Below are positions 16,534-26,323 of a stretch of DNA of 33,752 nt, in pieces. Location of the stretch: the NCBI GenBank assembly GCA_008933795.1, contig WBUJ01000027.1, forward strand, positions 1 through 33,752. The letters are read 5' to 3'. The first letter of the stretch is position 1; each line of letters begins with the position of its first letter. Position numbers and translations under genes: made by a program. The stretch is from Candidatus Contendibacter sp. GTDB lineage: Bacteria; Pseudomonadota; Gammaproteobacteria; Competibacterales; Competibacteraceae. The notes below the pieces were generated by a model that was not told the origin of the DNA, did not search any database, and saw only the letters and a program-made list of their open reading frames with translations.

Positions 16534-17649
16534 TCAATCCACGACGCCGCGCGACCGGTTGAGCTTCAGGCTGGCCAACCGAACCGTCGTCGGCTTGGAC
16601 TCGCTGACTTGGCGCGGCGAAACCGGCTTGCCCGCGCGGTTGTTGGTGGCGGGAACCGGCGGCCTAGCTGCCGCTTCTCTGCCCTTCGCCGCCGGCGCGG
16701 CGGACGGCGGACGGATGTCCGCGCGCCCTGGACCGCGATCATCCTCCACTCTCGCCGGCTTCACGCTCGCGGCCTTCGCCACTGCTTTCGGCGCGCTCCG
16801 CTCCACGTCCGCCAGCGCCAACCGCACCGGCGGCTTCGCCACCGCGGGCGGCGCGGTTCGCTCCGGCGCCCGCGCCAACCGCGCCAATGCCTTAACCGGG
16901 GGTGGGTTCCGCTCCACGTCTGCTCGCGCCAGCTTCACGTTCGCTGTTTTCGCCGTCGTGGACGGCGCGCTCCGCCCCACGTCCGCCAGCGCCGAAGGCC
17001 GGATTGGCGCGGCGCGGGCGAATTCGATCTCGGCAGCTTCAACCTTCGGTTTCACCCGCTCGGCGCGGCTGGCCAACCGTTCCCGCCGTTCGGCGCGGTA
17101 AGCCGCCAGTTTCGGCAAAAACTGATACGGCTCCAGCGCGACCACTTCCACCGGCGCGGTGCCTCGCCCCAGCATCCCCAGCCGGTCGGCGGCAGCGTAA
17201 GACAAATCGATGAGCCGCGTCCCGACGAAGGGGCCACGATCCGTGACCTTGACCACGGTATTGCGGCCGTTTTCCAGATTGGTCACCCGCACGTAGGTCG
17301 GCAGCGGCAGGCTCTTGTGGGCGGCGGTCAGATCGAACATGTTGAAAGGCGGACCACTGGAAGTCTTGCGGCCATGAAAATCCCGGCCATACCAGGAGGC
17401 GACGCCCTGTTCCCGGTAGCCGGCGCTGGTCTCCTTGACCCGGTAGCGCCGGCCGAACACCACATAGGTATCGGCATTGCCGGTGCGACTGGGCGGTTCG
17501 GCCCGGGGGACCGGTTCGCCGCTGGTCGCAGCGTCCAGGACCAGCGGCGGACCCGCTGGCCGCTGGCTGTCGGGAACGGTGCTACAGCCGGCCAGCGCGC
17601 CCGCCAATGACACCCAAACCAAAGTATGGCTCCACGAAGATTTGGCCAT
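16534..17649 (-). CDS. rlpA: RlpA-like lipoprotein with a repetitive tail and no SPOR domain
   Basis: 371 aa. The lipobox LAGC (Cys22) indicates an outer-membrane lipoprotein. The double-psi beta-barrel spans about residues 80-165 (GVASWYG, LTAAHKSLPLPTYVRVTN, VTDRGPF, RLIDLSYAAADRLG). In Pseudomonas RlpA the lytic transglycosylase activity needs Glu120 and Asp157, 37 residues apart. Here Asp137 is present but the residue 37 earlier is Pro100 (SSGPPFN instead of SSGEPxx), so activity is doubtful. The usual C-terminal SPOR domain, which binds denuded septal glycan, is missing. Instead residues about 195-371 are an Ala/Arg/Pro/Lys-rich tail with imperfect repeats of LADVxRSAP...AKxAxVKxAR. The ribosome site GGGAGG is strong. 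It is 78 bp after mltB. Confidence 0.9.
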   Translation of the reverse strand: MAKSSWSHTLVWVSLAGALAGCSTVPDSQRPAGPPLVLDAATSGEPVPRAEPPSRTGNADTYVVFGRRYRVKETSAGYREQGVASWYGRDFHGRKTSSGPPFNMFDLTAAHKSLPLPTYVRVTNLENGRNTVVKVTDRGPFVGTRLIDLSYAAADRLGMLGRGTAPVEVVALEPYQFLPKLAAYRAERRERLASRAERVKPKVEAAEIEFARAAPIRPSALADVGRSAPSTTAKTANVKLARADVERNPPPVKALARLARAPERTAPPAVAKPPVRLALADVERSAPKAVAKAASVKPARVEDDRGPGRADIRPPSAAPAAKGREAAARPPVPATNNRAGKPVSPRQVSESKPTTVRLASLKLNRSRGVVD

Positions 17650-17665
17650 AAAAATTCCTCCCTAC

Positions 17666-17701
17666 CACCGGTGGGCGCGCGGGGAGCACGCCCAACCGGT
17701 G
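17666..17701 (-). promoter_or_regulatory. Long hairpin between mltB and rlpA
   Basis: The arms CACCGGTTGGGCG and CGCCCACCGGTG pair over 12 bp with one bulged base and a loop of about 11 nt. The 3' arm ends about 6 bases before the rlpA ribosome site. There is no T-run on the coding strand, so it is more likely an mRNA processing, stability or translation-tuning structure than a terminator. Confidence 0.45.
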
Positions 17702-17727
17702 CGGTTTTTGTGGATTTTCCGGATGAC

Positions 17728-18846
17728 TCAGTCCGCGCGCGTCAGGCGTTCCGGCAAGGGGGCGCCGGCATAAGGCCGCTCGTAACGCTCGCGGATTTCC
17801 TGGCCCAGTTGGTACACCGCCATGGCGTACAACTGGCTGTGGTTATAACGGGTGATGACGTAGAAATTGTCGAACCCCAACCAATATTCCGGTCCGTCCC
17901 GTCCCTGGAATTCCAGCAGCATCGCCGCCTGGCCGCCGCCGACCGGTTCCTGGGGGCGAACGCCCCGGCTTTGCAGGCTGGCGACGCTGTGCTGGGGTTG
18001 GCCCAGCTTGCGGCTGACCAGGGTCGCATAGGCCGCGCCGCTGACCTCGGCCGGTGCGGCGACCGGTGCGCCGGTGCGCCAGCCATGTTTTTTGAAATAG
18101 TTGGCCACGCTGCCGATGGCGTCGCGGGGATTGCGCCACAGGTCGCGGTGGCCGTCGCCGTCGAAATCCACCGCGTAGGAGCGGAAACTGCTCGGCATGA
18201 ACTGACCGTAGCCCATCGCTCCGGCGTAGGAGCCGCGCGGAGCGAGCGGATCAATGCCTTCGGCCCGGGTCAGCAGCAGGAAATTCTCCAGTTCCTTGCG
18301 AAAATAGTCCGCGCGCCGGGGATAGTCGAACGCCAGGGTGGACAACGCTTCTAGCACCCGGTACTTGCCCATGTTGCCGCCGTACTGGGTTTCCACCCCG
18401 ATGATGGCGACCACGATTTCCGGCGGCACGCCATGGACCTGCTCGGCTCGGGCCAGCGCCGCTTCGTTGGCCCGCCAGAACGCTACCCCGCCTTGAATGC
18501 GCTTGGGATTGACAAAAATGGTCCGGTAGTCGCGCCACGGCTTGGCCTCGGCGGGCCGGGACATGGCGGCGATGATGCTGGGCTGGGCGTGGGCGCGGCT
18601 GAACACCGCCTGCAAGCGCGCTGCGTTGAAGCCGTGTCGGGCAGTCATCTCGCGGATGAACGCCTGCACGTCGGCCCGACGGGCCAGCGGCTGGCCGGCA
18701 TTAACGGTGGAAGACCCCGGCGGGGGCGTCTCCGGCGCGGGCGCGGCGGGTTGACTGGACAGGTCTGGCGTCGGCCGGACCGGCGCCGGCGGCGCGCAGG
18801 CGCTCAACAGCAGGGCGATGCTGAGTAGCGGATAGAGTTTCTTCAC
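17728..18846 (-). CDS. mltB: Membrane-bound lytic murein transglycosylase B
   Basis: 372 aa lipoprotein (lipobox LLSAC, Cys17) cleaving glycan strands to 1,6-anhydroMurNAc ends. Catalytic Glu152 lies in IIGVETQYGGNMG; GAMGYGQFMPSSF and DLWRNPRDAIGSVANYF follow, all typical of the GH103 fold. A Pro-rich linker (about residues 18-48) joins the lipid anchor to the domain. The start is a GTG at 18846 with a weak ribosome site. It is 31 bp after rodA in the same operon. Confidence 0.95.
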   Translation of the reverse strand: MKKLYPLLSIALLLSACAPPAPVRPTPDLSSQPAAPAPETPPPGSSTVNAGQPLARRADVQAFIREMTARHGFNAARLQAVFSRAHAQPSIIAAMSRPAEAKPWRDYRTIFVNPKRIQGGVAFWRANEAALARAEQVHGVPPEIVVAIIGVETQYGGNMGKYRVLEALSTLAFDYPRRADYFRKELENFLLLTRAEGIDPLAPRGSYAGAMGYGQFMPSSFRSYAVDFDGDGHRDLWRNPRDAIGSVANYFKKHGWRTGAPVAAPAEVSGAAYATLVSRKLGQPQHSVASLQSRGVRPQEPVGGGQAAMLLEFQGRDGPEYWLGFDNFYVITRYNHSQLYAMAVYQLGQEIRERYERPYAGAPLPERLTRAD

Positions 18847-18877
18847 GCGTTCGTCTCGTCGTAGGCCAGAGTGGCGA

Positions 18878-19990
18878 TCATCGCGTCAGGGTTCGGCGGT
18901 GGGTATAGAGACTCATCACCATGCCAAAACCCGCCATGAGGGTCACCAGGGAGGTTCCGCCATAACTGAACAGCGGCAGCGGCAAACCTACCACCGGCAA
19001 CAGGCCGGACACCATGCCGGAATTTACAAAAGCATAGAGGAAAAAAATTAAAATGAGACTACCGCCCAGCAAGCGGGTGTAGGTATCGGGCGCCCGACTG
19101 GCCATGTACAGGCCCCGGGCGACGATGAAAAAGTACAGCGCCAGCAGCAAACAGGCGCCCACCAGTCCGAACTCTTCCGAAAACGCGGCGAAAATGAAGT
19201 CGGTCGAACCCTCCGGCAAAAAATCCAGATGCGACTGGGTGCCGTTGAGCCAGCCCTTGCCGTAGATGCCGCCGGAACCGATGGCGATCTTGGACTGGAT
19301 GATGTGGTAGCCCGTCCCCAGCGGATCGCTTTCCGGGTCCAGGAAAGTCAACACCCGCTGGCGCTGGTAATCGTGCATGACGTACATCCAGAACAGCGGA
19401 ATCGCCGCCGCCAGCGCACCCGCCAGTCCAATCAGCAGAAACCAGCTCAGGCCGGCCATAAACAGCGCAAACGCCCCGGCGCAACCCACCACCAGCGCCG
19501 TGCCCAGATCGGGCTGCTCGGCGATCAGAATGAACGGGATCACGGTGATTAGCGCCCCGCCCAGCAGATGATGCCAGCGCGGCGGCAACGGCTTGTCGGC
19601 GAAGAACCAGGCTACCATCATCGGCACGGCGAGCTTCATGATCTCCGAGGGCTGGAACCGCACCACGCCCAGATTCAGCCAGCGTTGCGCGCCCTTGGAA
19701 ATATCGCCGGCGACCATGACCGCCAGCAGCAACAGAATGCCGACCAGGTAAATCCACGGCGACCAGAAGCGGAAATAGCGCGGCGGCAATTGCGCCAGCG
19801 TCAGCATGATGACGAATCCCAGGCCCAGTCGGATGGCCTGGCCGATCACCAGATCGGGATTGCGCTGGCCGGCGCTGTAGAGCACCACCAGCCCCAGGCC
19901 CGACACCGCCAGCAACCCCAGTAGCAACGGCGGGTCGAGATAGAGCAGCTTGCAAAACTTGCCGTTCTCAGTCTCCACGCGGCTGGCCAT
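18878..19990 (-). CDS. rodA: Rod-shape SEDS glycosyltransferase RodA
   Basis: 370 aa integral membrane protein with about ten transmembrane segments, polymerising lipid II with PBP2 in the elongasome. SEDS marks include KGAQRWLNLGVVRFQPSEIMKL, PDLGTALV, the large periplasmic loop with GWLNGTQSHLDFLPEGSTDFIFA and the end LPLPLFSYGGTS. The start is the ATG at 19990, overlapping mrdA by 23 bp; a TTG at 20011 is an alternative adding seven residues. Neither has a strong ribosome site, and translation is probably coupled to mrdA. Confidence 0.96.
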   Translation of the reverse strand: MASRVETENGKFCKLLYLDPPLLLGLLAVSGLGLVVLYSAGQRNPDLVIGQAIRLGLGFVIMLTLAQLPPRYFRFWSPWIYLVGILLLLAVMVAGDISKGAQRWLNLGVVRFQPSEIMKLAVPMMVAWFFADKPLPPRWHHLLGGALITVIPFILIAEQPDLGTALVVGCAGAFALFMAGLSWFLLIGLAGALAAAIPLFWMYVMHDYQRQRVLTFLDPESDPLGTGYHIIQSKIAIGSGGIYGKGWLNGTQSHLDFLPEGSTDFIFAAFSEEFGLVGACLLLALYFFIVARGLYMASRAPDTYTRLLGGSLILIFFLYAFVNSGMVSGLLPVVGLPLPLFSYGGTSLVTLMAGFGMVMSLYTHRRTLTR

Positions 19991-21902
19991 CCTGAGCGGG
20001 TTGCGCGCCAATCGTGGCGAAATCGCCGTATTTGTTCAGCAGCCAGGCGTCCATGACCTTGCGGGCCAGCGGCGCGGCGGTCGAACTGCCGCCGCCGCCG
20101 TGCTCGGCGATCACCGCCACGGCGATGCGCGGCTCATCAACCGGGGCGAAGGCGATGAACAGCGCATGATCGAGCAGATGCTTGGCCAGCCGCCGGGCGT
20201 TGTAACTCTGATTCTGGCGCAGGGTGAAGACCTGGGCGGTGCCGGTCTTGCCGGCGATCCGATACTTGGCGCCCGCGCCGATCTTGTGCGCGGTGCCGCC
20301 CTCGACCACGTGAATCATGCCGGTGATCACCGCATCCCAGAACCGGGGGTTCTTGACCGTGACCGGCGACAAGGGTCGCGGCGGCTCCGGCGTCTTGACC
20401 CGGGTGCCGGGATCCTCGGTGGCGTGCAGCACCCGGGGCTTGAAACTCCGGCCCTGCTGGGAAATGACGGCGGTCGCGTGAGCCAGTTGCAGCGGGGTCG
20501 CCAGAAAATAGCCCTGGCCGATGCCGGCGCTGAGGCTGTCGCCGCCGAACCAGGGTTGTTTCTGCACCCGCCGCTTCCATTCCTGGGACGGCAGCAGCGC
20601 GCCTTTTTCGCCGGGCAAATCGACGCCAGTCGGTCGGCCCATGCTGAACTTGTCCAGGAATTCATGAACGCGATCGATGCCCAACTTCAGCGCCAAGTCG
20701 TAAAAGTACACGTCGCAGGACTGGGCGAGCGCGCGGTCCATGCTCACACTGCCATGGCCGCCGCGCTTCCAGTCGCGGAACCGGTGGCTTGAACCCGGCA
20801 ACCGGTAGAACCCGGGACAGAACACGCCGCTGTGGCGATTGACCACGCCATACTCCAGCCCGGCCAGCGCCATCAGCGGCTTGATGGTGGAGCCGGGCGG
20901 ATAAATGCCCCGCAGGGCGCGGTTGAGCAACGGCTTGTCCTTGGAGGTGTTCAGCGCGCGATAGGAGGCAAAGTCGATGCCGTTGACGAAAGGATTGGGG
21001 TCATAGACCGGCTGGCTGGCCAGGGCCAGGATCTCGCCGTTGCGCGGGTCAAGGGCGACGATGGCCCCGTTGTGGCCTTCCAGCACTTTCTCCGCGACCG
21101 CCTGCAAGCGGATGTCGATGGAGAGATAGAGATGCTGGCCAGGCGTCGGCGGGGTGCGGCTGAGCACCCGCAACGGCCGGCCATCGGCGTTGGTTTCGAC
21201 TTCCCGCCAGCCGGTGCGCCCGCGCAGCACGTCTTCGTAGGAGCGTTCCACGCCGGTTTTGCCGATGTGGGTGCTGCCGCTGTACTGGCCGGGATCGAGC
21301 TTGGTCATCTCGGTCTCGTCGATGCGGCCCACGTAGCCGATGGCGTGAACGCCCAGCGCCCCCAGCGGATAGCGGCGGGTCAGGTCGGCCTTGATGTCCA
21401 CGCCGGGCAACTGGTACAGGTCAATCGCCAGTCGGGCGATCTCCTCGTCGGTCAGCCGGAAGCGCAGCGGCACGCCAGTGTAGGGCGGCGCGCGCCGGGC
21501 CAGCCTGTAAAAACGTTCGATGTCGGCGTCGGTCAGTTCGATGCGCTGCCGCAGTTCGGTCAGGGTGGCGTCCAGATCCTTGGCCTGTTCGCGAGTGATT
21601 TCCAAATGGTAGGAAGCCAGATTGTCGGCCAGCAATACCCCGTTGCGGTCGAAGATGAAGCCGCGGGTCGGCGGCAACGGTTGCAGGCGGATCCGATTGC
21701 CCTCGGCCAACAGGGTAAAACGCTCGTGGTTGAGCACCTGCAAATACACCAGCCGGCCCGCGACCGCCAGGAACCCCAGGAACACCGCGAACAGCGCGAA
21801 CAGCGCGCGCCGGAAAAACAGCTCGCTCTCGGCGGTATTGTCCTTTTGCCGGGTCAGCAATTCGTCGATGGGGGGCTTGGCGAACGGACGCCAGATTTTC
21901 AT
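19968..21902 (-). CDS. mrdA: Penicillin-binding protein 2
   Basis: 644 aa class B transpeptidase of the elongasome. It has one N-terminal transmembrane anchor (LFFRRALFALFAVFLGFLAVAGRLVYLQ), a pedestal domain, then the transpeptidase domain with SxxK in YPPGSTIKPLMAL, the second motif SCD in QSCDVYFYDLALKLG, and KTG in IAGKTGTAQVF. The start is the ATG at 21902 (MKIWRPF), 19 bp after mreD; an in-frame upstream start at 21950 would overlap mreD and lacks support. It partners with RodA encoded next to it. Confidence 0.96.
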   Translation of the reverse strand: MKIWRPFAKPPIDELLTRQKDNTAESELFFRRALFALFAVFLGFLAVAGRLVYLQVLNHERFTLLAEGNRIRLQPLPPTRGFIFDRNGVLLADNLASYHLEITREQAKDLDATLTELRQRIELTDADIERFYRLARRAPPYTGVPLRFRLTDEEIARLAIDLYQLPGVDIKADLTRRYPLGALGVHAIGYVGRIDETEMTKLDPGQYSGSTHIGKTGVERSYEDVLRGRTGWREVETNADGRPLRVLSRTPPTPGQHLYLSIDIRLQAVAEKVLEGHNGAIVALDPRNGEILALASQPVYDPNPFVNGIDFASYRALNTSKDKPLLNRALRGIYPPGSTIKPLMALAGLEYGVVNRHSGVFCPGFYRLPGSSHRFRDWKRGGHGSVSMDRALAQSCDVYFYDLALKLGIDRVHEFLDKFSMGRPTGVDLPGEKGALLPSQEWKRRVQKQPWFGGDSLSAGIGQGYFLATPLQLAHATAVISQQGRSFKPRVLHATEDPGTRVKTPEPPRPLSPVTVKNPRFWDAVITGMIHVVEGGTAHKIGAGAKYRIAGKTGTAQVFTLRQNQSYNARRLAKHLLDHALFIAFAPVDEPRIAVAVIAEHGGGGSSTAAPLARKVMDAWLLNKYGDFATIGAQPAQDGQPRGD

Positions 21903-21921
21903 GGTCGGCGGCCAGCGTGAA

Positions 21922-22410
21922 TCAGGTGACTTGGAAATACTGCCGCGCATCGCGCAGGACGATAAACAACAGGGGCCAGCCGATCATACCGCCCACCGCT
22001 GGGGCCAAATACCACCCATCGCGCGGCGGGTAACCGATCACGCCACTGATCCAGAACACCAGCACCTGCTCGATCAGCAAAAACACCAGCACGCTGAACG
22101 CCTGCCGCCAGGGCGAAAATACCCGAATGCGGCGGTGGGTCTGCACGGTCAGATAGGCCAAAGCGGCGAACGCCAGCGCGTACTGGCCCAGCAGCGCGCC
22201 GCGTCCCACGTCCACCAGCAGGCCGACCAACCAACTCGTGCCGATCCCGAACCGGTACGGCAGCGCCAGGCACCAGTAGATCAACACCATCGCCACCCAG
22301 TCCGGCCGAAAGCGGTCCAGTTCGCCCGGCAACGGGATGCTGCCCACGACGAAGGCCAGCAGAAAACTGGACGCGATGACCCAGCCGCCGGTGGAGCGCG
22401 CCGTGGTCAT
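21922..22410 (-). CDS. mreD: Rod-shape-determining protein MreD
   Basis: 162 aa inner-membrane protein with about five hydrophobic segments; VGSIPLPGELDRFRPDWVAMVLIYWCLALPYR and GIGTSWLVGLLVDVGRGALLGQ are typical of the proteobacterial family. It is part of the MreBCD elongation complex. Its ATG overlaps the mreC stop by 4 bp (ATGA), a translational coupling signature. Confidence 0.93.
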   Translation of the reverse strand: MTTARSTGGWVIASSFLLAFVVGSIPLPGELDRFRPDWVAMVLIYWCLALPYRFGIGTSWLVGLLVDVGRGALLGQYALAFAALAYLTVQTHRRIRVFSPWRQAFSVLVFLLIEQVLVFWISGVIGYPPRDGWYLAPAVGGMIGWPLLFIVLRDARQYFQVT

Positions 22411-23315
22411 GGCTTCTTCGGCGCGGCGGCGGCGCCGGTCAGCGCCGGGGCGGTGGGTTTCGAGGCGTCCGGCGCATTCTCCAGCAGCAGTACTTCCCGA
22501 ATCCGGTCCAGTTGCGCCACCGGTTTGGCGACGATGCGGGCGAACGGGCTGCCGGGATCGAATTCCACCCTGGTCACCGTTCCAACCGGATAGCCGCGCG
22601 GAAACCGCCCGCCCATCCCGGAAGTCACCAGCACATCACCGACCTTCACATCCTCGTTGTTGGGAATGTGCGGCAGTTCCAGTTCCTGGAAGTGGCCGGT
22701 CCCCAGCGCCAGCGTGCGCGCCCCGGTGCGATTGATCTGGATCGGCAGGGCGTGATTGGGGTCGGTGATCAGGATCGCCGTGGAGGTCAACAGGTCGGTA
22801 TGGATGATCTGACCGATGACGCCCTGCTGGTCGAGCACGGGCTGACCGACGTAGAGGCCATGCTGGCGGCCCCGGTTGAGCAGGATGTGATGGCGGTACG
22901 GATCGAAATCCACCGCCAGCAGTTCGGCGATCAACACTGGCTCCGGCGTATTGACCGCCGATTCCAGCAGGGAGCGCAGCCGGCGGTTTTCCGCTTCCAG
23001 GATGGTGAGTTTCTGCAACTGGGCGTTGAGGAACACCTGCTTCTCGCGCAGGCGGGCATTCTCTTCCAGCAGGGCGGCGCGACCGGCGAGGTTCTCGCTC
23101 AGCCAGGTCTGGATGTCGGTGGGCAACCGCGCCAGGTAATGCACCGGATACATCGCCGTCGACAGTACGTCGCGCACGCCATTCAGCGCATGGTAGCGAT
23201 GGTCTACCGTCATCATGACGATGGACAGCGCCACCCACAGTCCAAGCTGAAGCGTGGCCCGGGGGTTGACCGTGAACAAATCGTGGATGCGCCGGCTGGG
23301 TTTAAGAGCGGCCAC
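22407..23315 (-). CDS. mreC: Rod-shape-determining protein MreC
   Basis: 302 aa. It has a short cytoplasmic N-terminus, one transmembrane helix (about residues 23-38), a coiled coil (about 75-120, ENARLREKQVFLNAQL) and paired periplasmic beta domains with GQPVLDQQGVIGQII and VLVTSGMGGRFPRGYPVG. It links MreB to PBP2. The C-terminal 25 residues are Ala/Pro-rich and disordered. The start is a GTG at 23315, four bases after the mreB stop. Confidence 0.95.
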   Translation of the reverse strand: MAALKPSRRIHDLFTVNPRATLQLGLWVALSIVMMTVDHRYHALNGVRDVLSTAMYPVHYLARLPTDIQTWLSENLAGRAALLEENARLREKQVFLNAQLQKLTILEAENRRLRSLLESAVNTPEPVLIAELLAVDFDPYRHHILLNRGRQHGLYVGQPVLDQQGVIGQIIHTDLLTSTAILITDPNHALPIQINRTGARTLALGTGHFQELELPHIPNNEDVKVGDVLVTSGMGGRFPRGYPVGTVTRVEFDPGSPFARIVAKPVAQLDRIREVLLLENAPDASKPTAPALTGAAAAPKKP

Positions 23316-23319
23316 CGCT

Positions 23320-24390
<1,071 letters not shown>

Positions 24391-24403
24391 TCAAAAGCGG
24401 TCA

Positions 24404-24432
24404 ATGCTAGCAAGCGGGGCAGTTAGGAGCAA
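24404..24432 (-). promoter_or_regulatory. Possible mreB operon promoter
   Basis: On the minus strand: -35 TTGCTC (24432-24427), a 17-bp spacer, and -10 TAGCAT (24409-24404). The predicted start is near 24397, about 28 nt before the ATG. The match to consensus is moderate (3/6 and 4/6). Confidence 0.35.
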
Positions 24433-24487
24433 GCCGACGAAATGTGCTAGGTTAGGGTTTTGTCACGTTGTCAGGAGAATTTGCCCG

Positions 24488-24775
24488 ATGTCCCTTGGAC
24501 CCGCCGAAGTCGCCAAAATTGCCCATCTGGCGCGGCTGGCCATCCGCGAACAGGATGCGCCGGCCTATGCCCGCAATCTGTCGGCCATTCTGGATCTGGT
24601 GGCGCAGATGAACGCCGTGGATACCACCGGCGTCGCACCGATGGCCCATCCGCTCGACATGGCGCAGCGCCCGCGCGCCGATGAAGTCACCGAAGCCAAC
24701 CAGCGCGAGCATTTTCAGGCCATCGCCCCCCGGGTCGAGGCCGGGTTGTATCTGGTTCCCAAGGTCATCGAATGA
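24488..24775 (+). CDS. gatC: Asp-tRNA(Asn)/Glu-tRNA(Gln) amidotransferase subunit C
   Basis: 95 aa small subunit that wraps around GatA and Gat[37 protein letters not shown] and the closing [12 protein letters not shown] are family marks. The start is the ATG at 24488 (MSLGPAEV) with AGGAG upstream; in-frame sequence before it is intergenic. Its TGA overlaps the gatA ATG. TGCTAGGTT at 24445-24453 could be an extended -10, but this is weak. Confidence 0.96.
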   Translation: MSLGPAEVAKIAHLARLAIREQDAPAYARNLSAILDLVAQMNAVDTTGVAPMAHPLDMAQRPRADEVTEANQREHFQAIAPRVEAGLYLVPKVIE

Positions 24776-26250
24776 ACCTGCCTTCCCCTACCGCCATGCA
24801 CGACCAAACCATCGCCCGACTCGGCGCCGGCCTCGCCGCCGGCGAATTCAGCAGCGAGGAACTGACCCGCGTCTTTCTGGCGCGCATCGAACAATTCAAT
24901 CCAGGGCTGAACGCCTTCATCACCGTCACCGCCGAATCCGCGCTGGCCCAGGCCCGCGCCGCCGATGAGCGCCGGCGACGGGGCGAGGCGGGACCGCTGA
25001 CCGGCGTTCCTATCGCCCACAAGGACATTTTTTGCACCGATGGCGTGCGCACCTCCTGCGGCTCGCGGATGCTGGACCGATTCATCGCCCCCTACAATGC
25101 CACGGTGGTCGAAAACCTGGCCGCCGCTGGCGTAGTGATGCTGGGCAAAACCAACATGGACGAGTTCGCCATGGGGTCGTCCAACGAAACCAGTTTCTAC
25201 GGCCCGGTGCGCAATCCCTGGGATCTGGACGCGGTGCCGGGCGGTTCGTCGGGCGGGTCCGCCGCTGCCGTAGCCGCGCGGCTGACGCCAGGCGCAACGG
25301 GAACCGACACCGGCGGTTCGATCCGCCAGCCGGCGGCGCTGTGCGGCATCACCGGCATCAAGCCGACCTATGGCCGGGTGTCGCGCTGGGGCATGATCGC
25401 CTATGCCTCCAGCCTCGATCAGGGCGGGCCGATGGCGCGCACCGCCGAGGATTGCGCGCTGCTGCTGGGCGCGATGGCCGGTTTCGACCGGCGCGATTCG
25501 ACCTGCGTGGATCGTCCCGTGCCCGATTACGTCGCCCTGCTTGACCGGCCGCTGCATGGGCTGAAAATCGGTCTGCCGAGGGAATACTTTGGCGAGGGAC
25601 TGGACGGCGAGGTCGCCCGGGTGGTCGAGGCCGCCATCACCGAATACCGCAAGCTGGGCGCAGAGATGGTCGAAATCAGCTTGCCCAACAGCCAGTTGGC
25701 GATTCCGGCCTATTATGTGATCGCTCCGGCGGAATGTTCCTCCAATCTGGCCCGGTTCGACGGGGTGCGCTACGGCCACCGCTGCGAGAATCCGAAGGAT
25801 TTGCTGGACCTGTACACCCGCTCGCGCGCCGAGGGTTTCGGAGCCGAGGTCACCCGCCGCATCCTGGTCGGCACTTTCGTGCTGTCGGCGGGTTATTACG
25901 ACGCCTATTACCTGAAGGCGCAGCAGATTCGCCGGCTGATCAGCGACGATTTCCGCCGGGCGTTCGACCAGGTGGACGTGATCGCGGGGCCGACTTCACC
26001 GACCGTGGCCTTCAATCTGGGCGAAAAGGTGGACGATCCGATCACCATGTACCTGTCGGACATCTACACCATCGCGGTCAATCTGGCCGGATTGCCCGGT
26101 CTGTCGCTGCCGGTGGGCTTCGTCGGTCAGCGGCCGGTGGGGTTGCAACTGATCGGCAATTATTTCGCCGAGGATCAGCTGCTGAACGTGGCGCATCGCT
26201 ACCAGCAAGTCACCGACTGGCACCAGCGCTCGCCGGTGGCGTTTGCCTGA
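24772..26250 (+). CDS. gatA: Asp-tRNA(Asn)/Glu-tRNA(Gln) amidotransferase subunit A
   Basis: 492 aa amidase that releases ammonia from glutamine for transamidation of mischarged Glu-tRNA-Gln or Asp-tRNA-Asn. The Ser-cisSer-Lys triad is K84 (AHKD), S159 (GGSSGGS) and nucleophile S183 (DTGGSIRQ). The start overlaps the gatC stop by 4 bp. No glnS or asnS is in the window, so which tRNA is served cannot be read from here. Confidence 0.97.
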   Translation: MNLPSPTAMHDQTIARLGAGLAAGEFSSEELTRVFLARIEQFNPGLNAFITVTAESALAQARAADERRRRGEAGPLTGVPIAHKDIFCTDGVRTSCGSRMLDRFIAPYNATVVENLAAAGVVMLGKTNMDEFAMGSSNETSFYGPVRNPWDLDAVPGGSSGGSAAAVAARLTPGATGTDTGGSIRQPAALCGITGIKPTYGRVSRWGMIAYASSLDQGGPMARTAEDCALLLGAMAGFDRRDSTCVDRPVPDYVALLDRPLHGLKIGLPREYFGEGLDGEVARVVEAAITEYRKLGAEMVEISLPNSQLAIPAYYVIAPAECSSNLARFDGVRYGHRCENPKDLLDLYTRSRAEGFGAEVTRRILVGTFVLSAGYYDAYYLKAQQIRRLISDDFRRAFDQVDVIAGPTSPTVAFNLGEKVDDPITMYLSDIYTIAVNLAGLPGLSLPVGFVGQRPVGLQLIGNYFAEDQLLNVAHRYQQVTDWHQRSPVAFA

Positions 26251-26256
26251 CAAGCT

Positions 26257-26290
26257 CCCCTCGCCCTTCGGGAGAGGGGCTGGGGGCGCG
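26257..26290. repeat. REP-like palindromic repeat, copy 2
   Basis: CCCCTC-G-CCC pairs with GGG-A-GAGGGG around a TTC loop, followed by CTGGGGGCGCGGG. Same design as 16481-16515. It sits in the 73-bp gap between gatA and gatB, inside an operon, where it could form a stable hairpin in the mRNA. Confidence 0.6.
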
Positions 26291-26323
26291 GGTATTGCTT
26301 TCAAAAATTCGGGGTAGTGCAAC

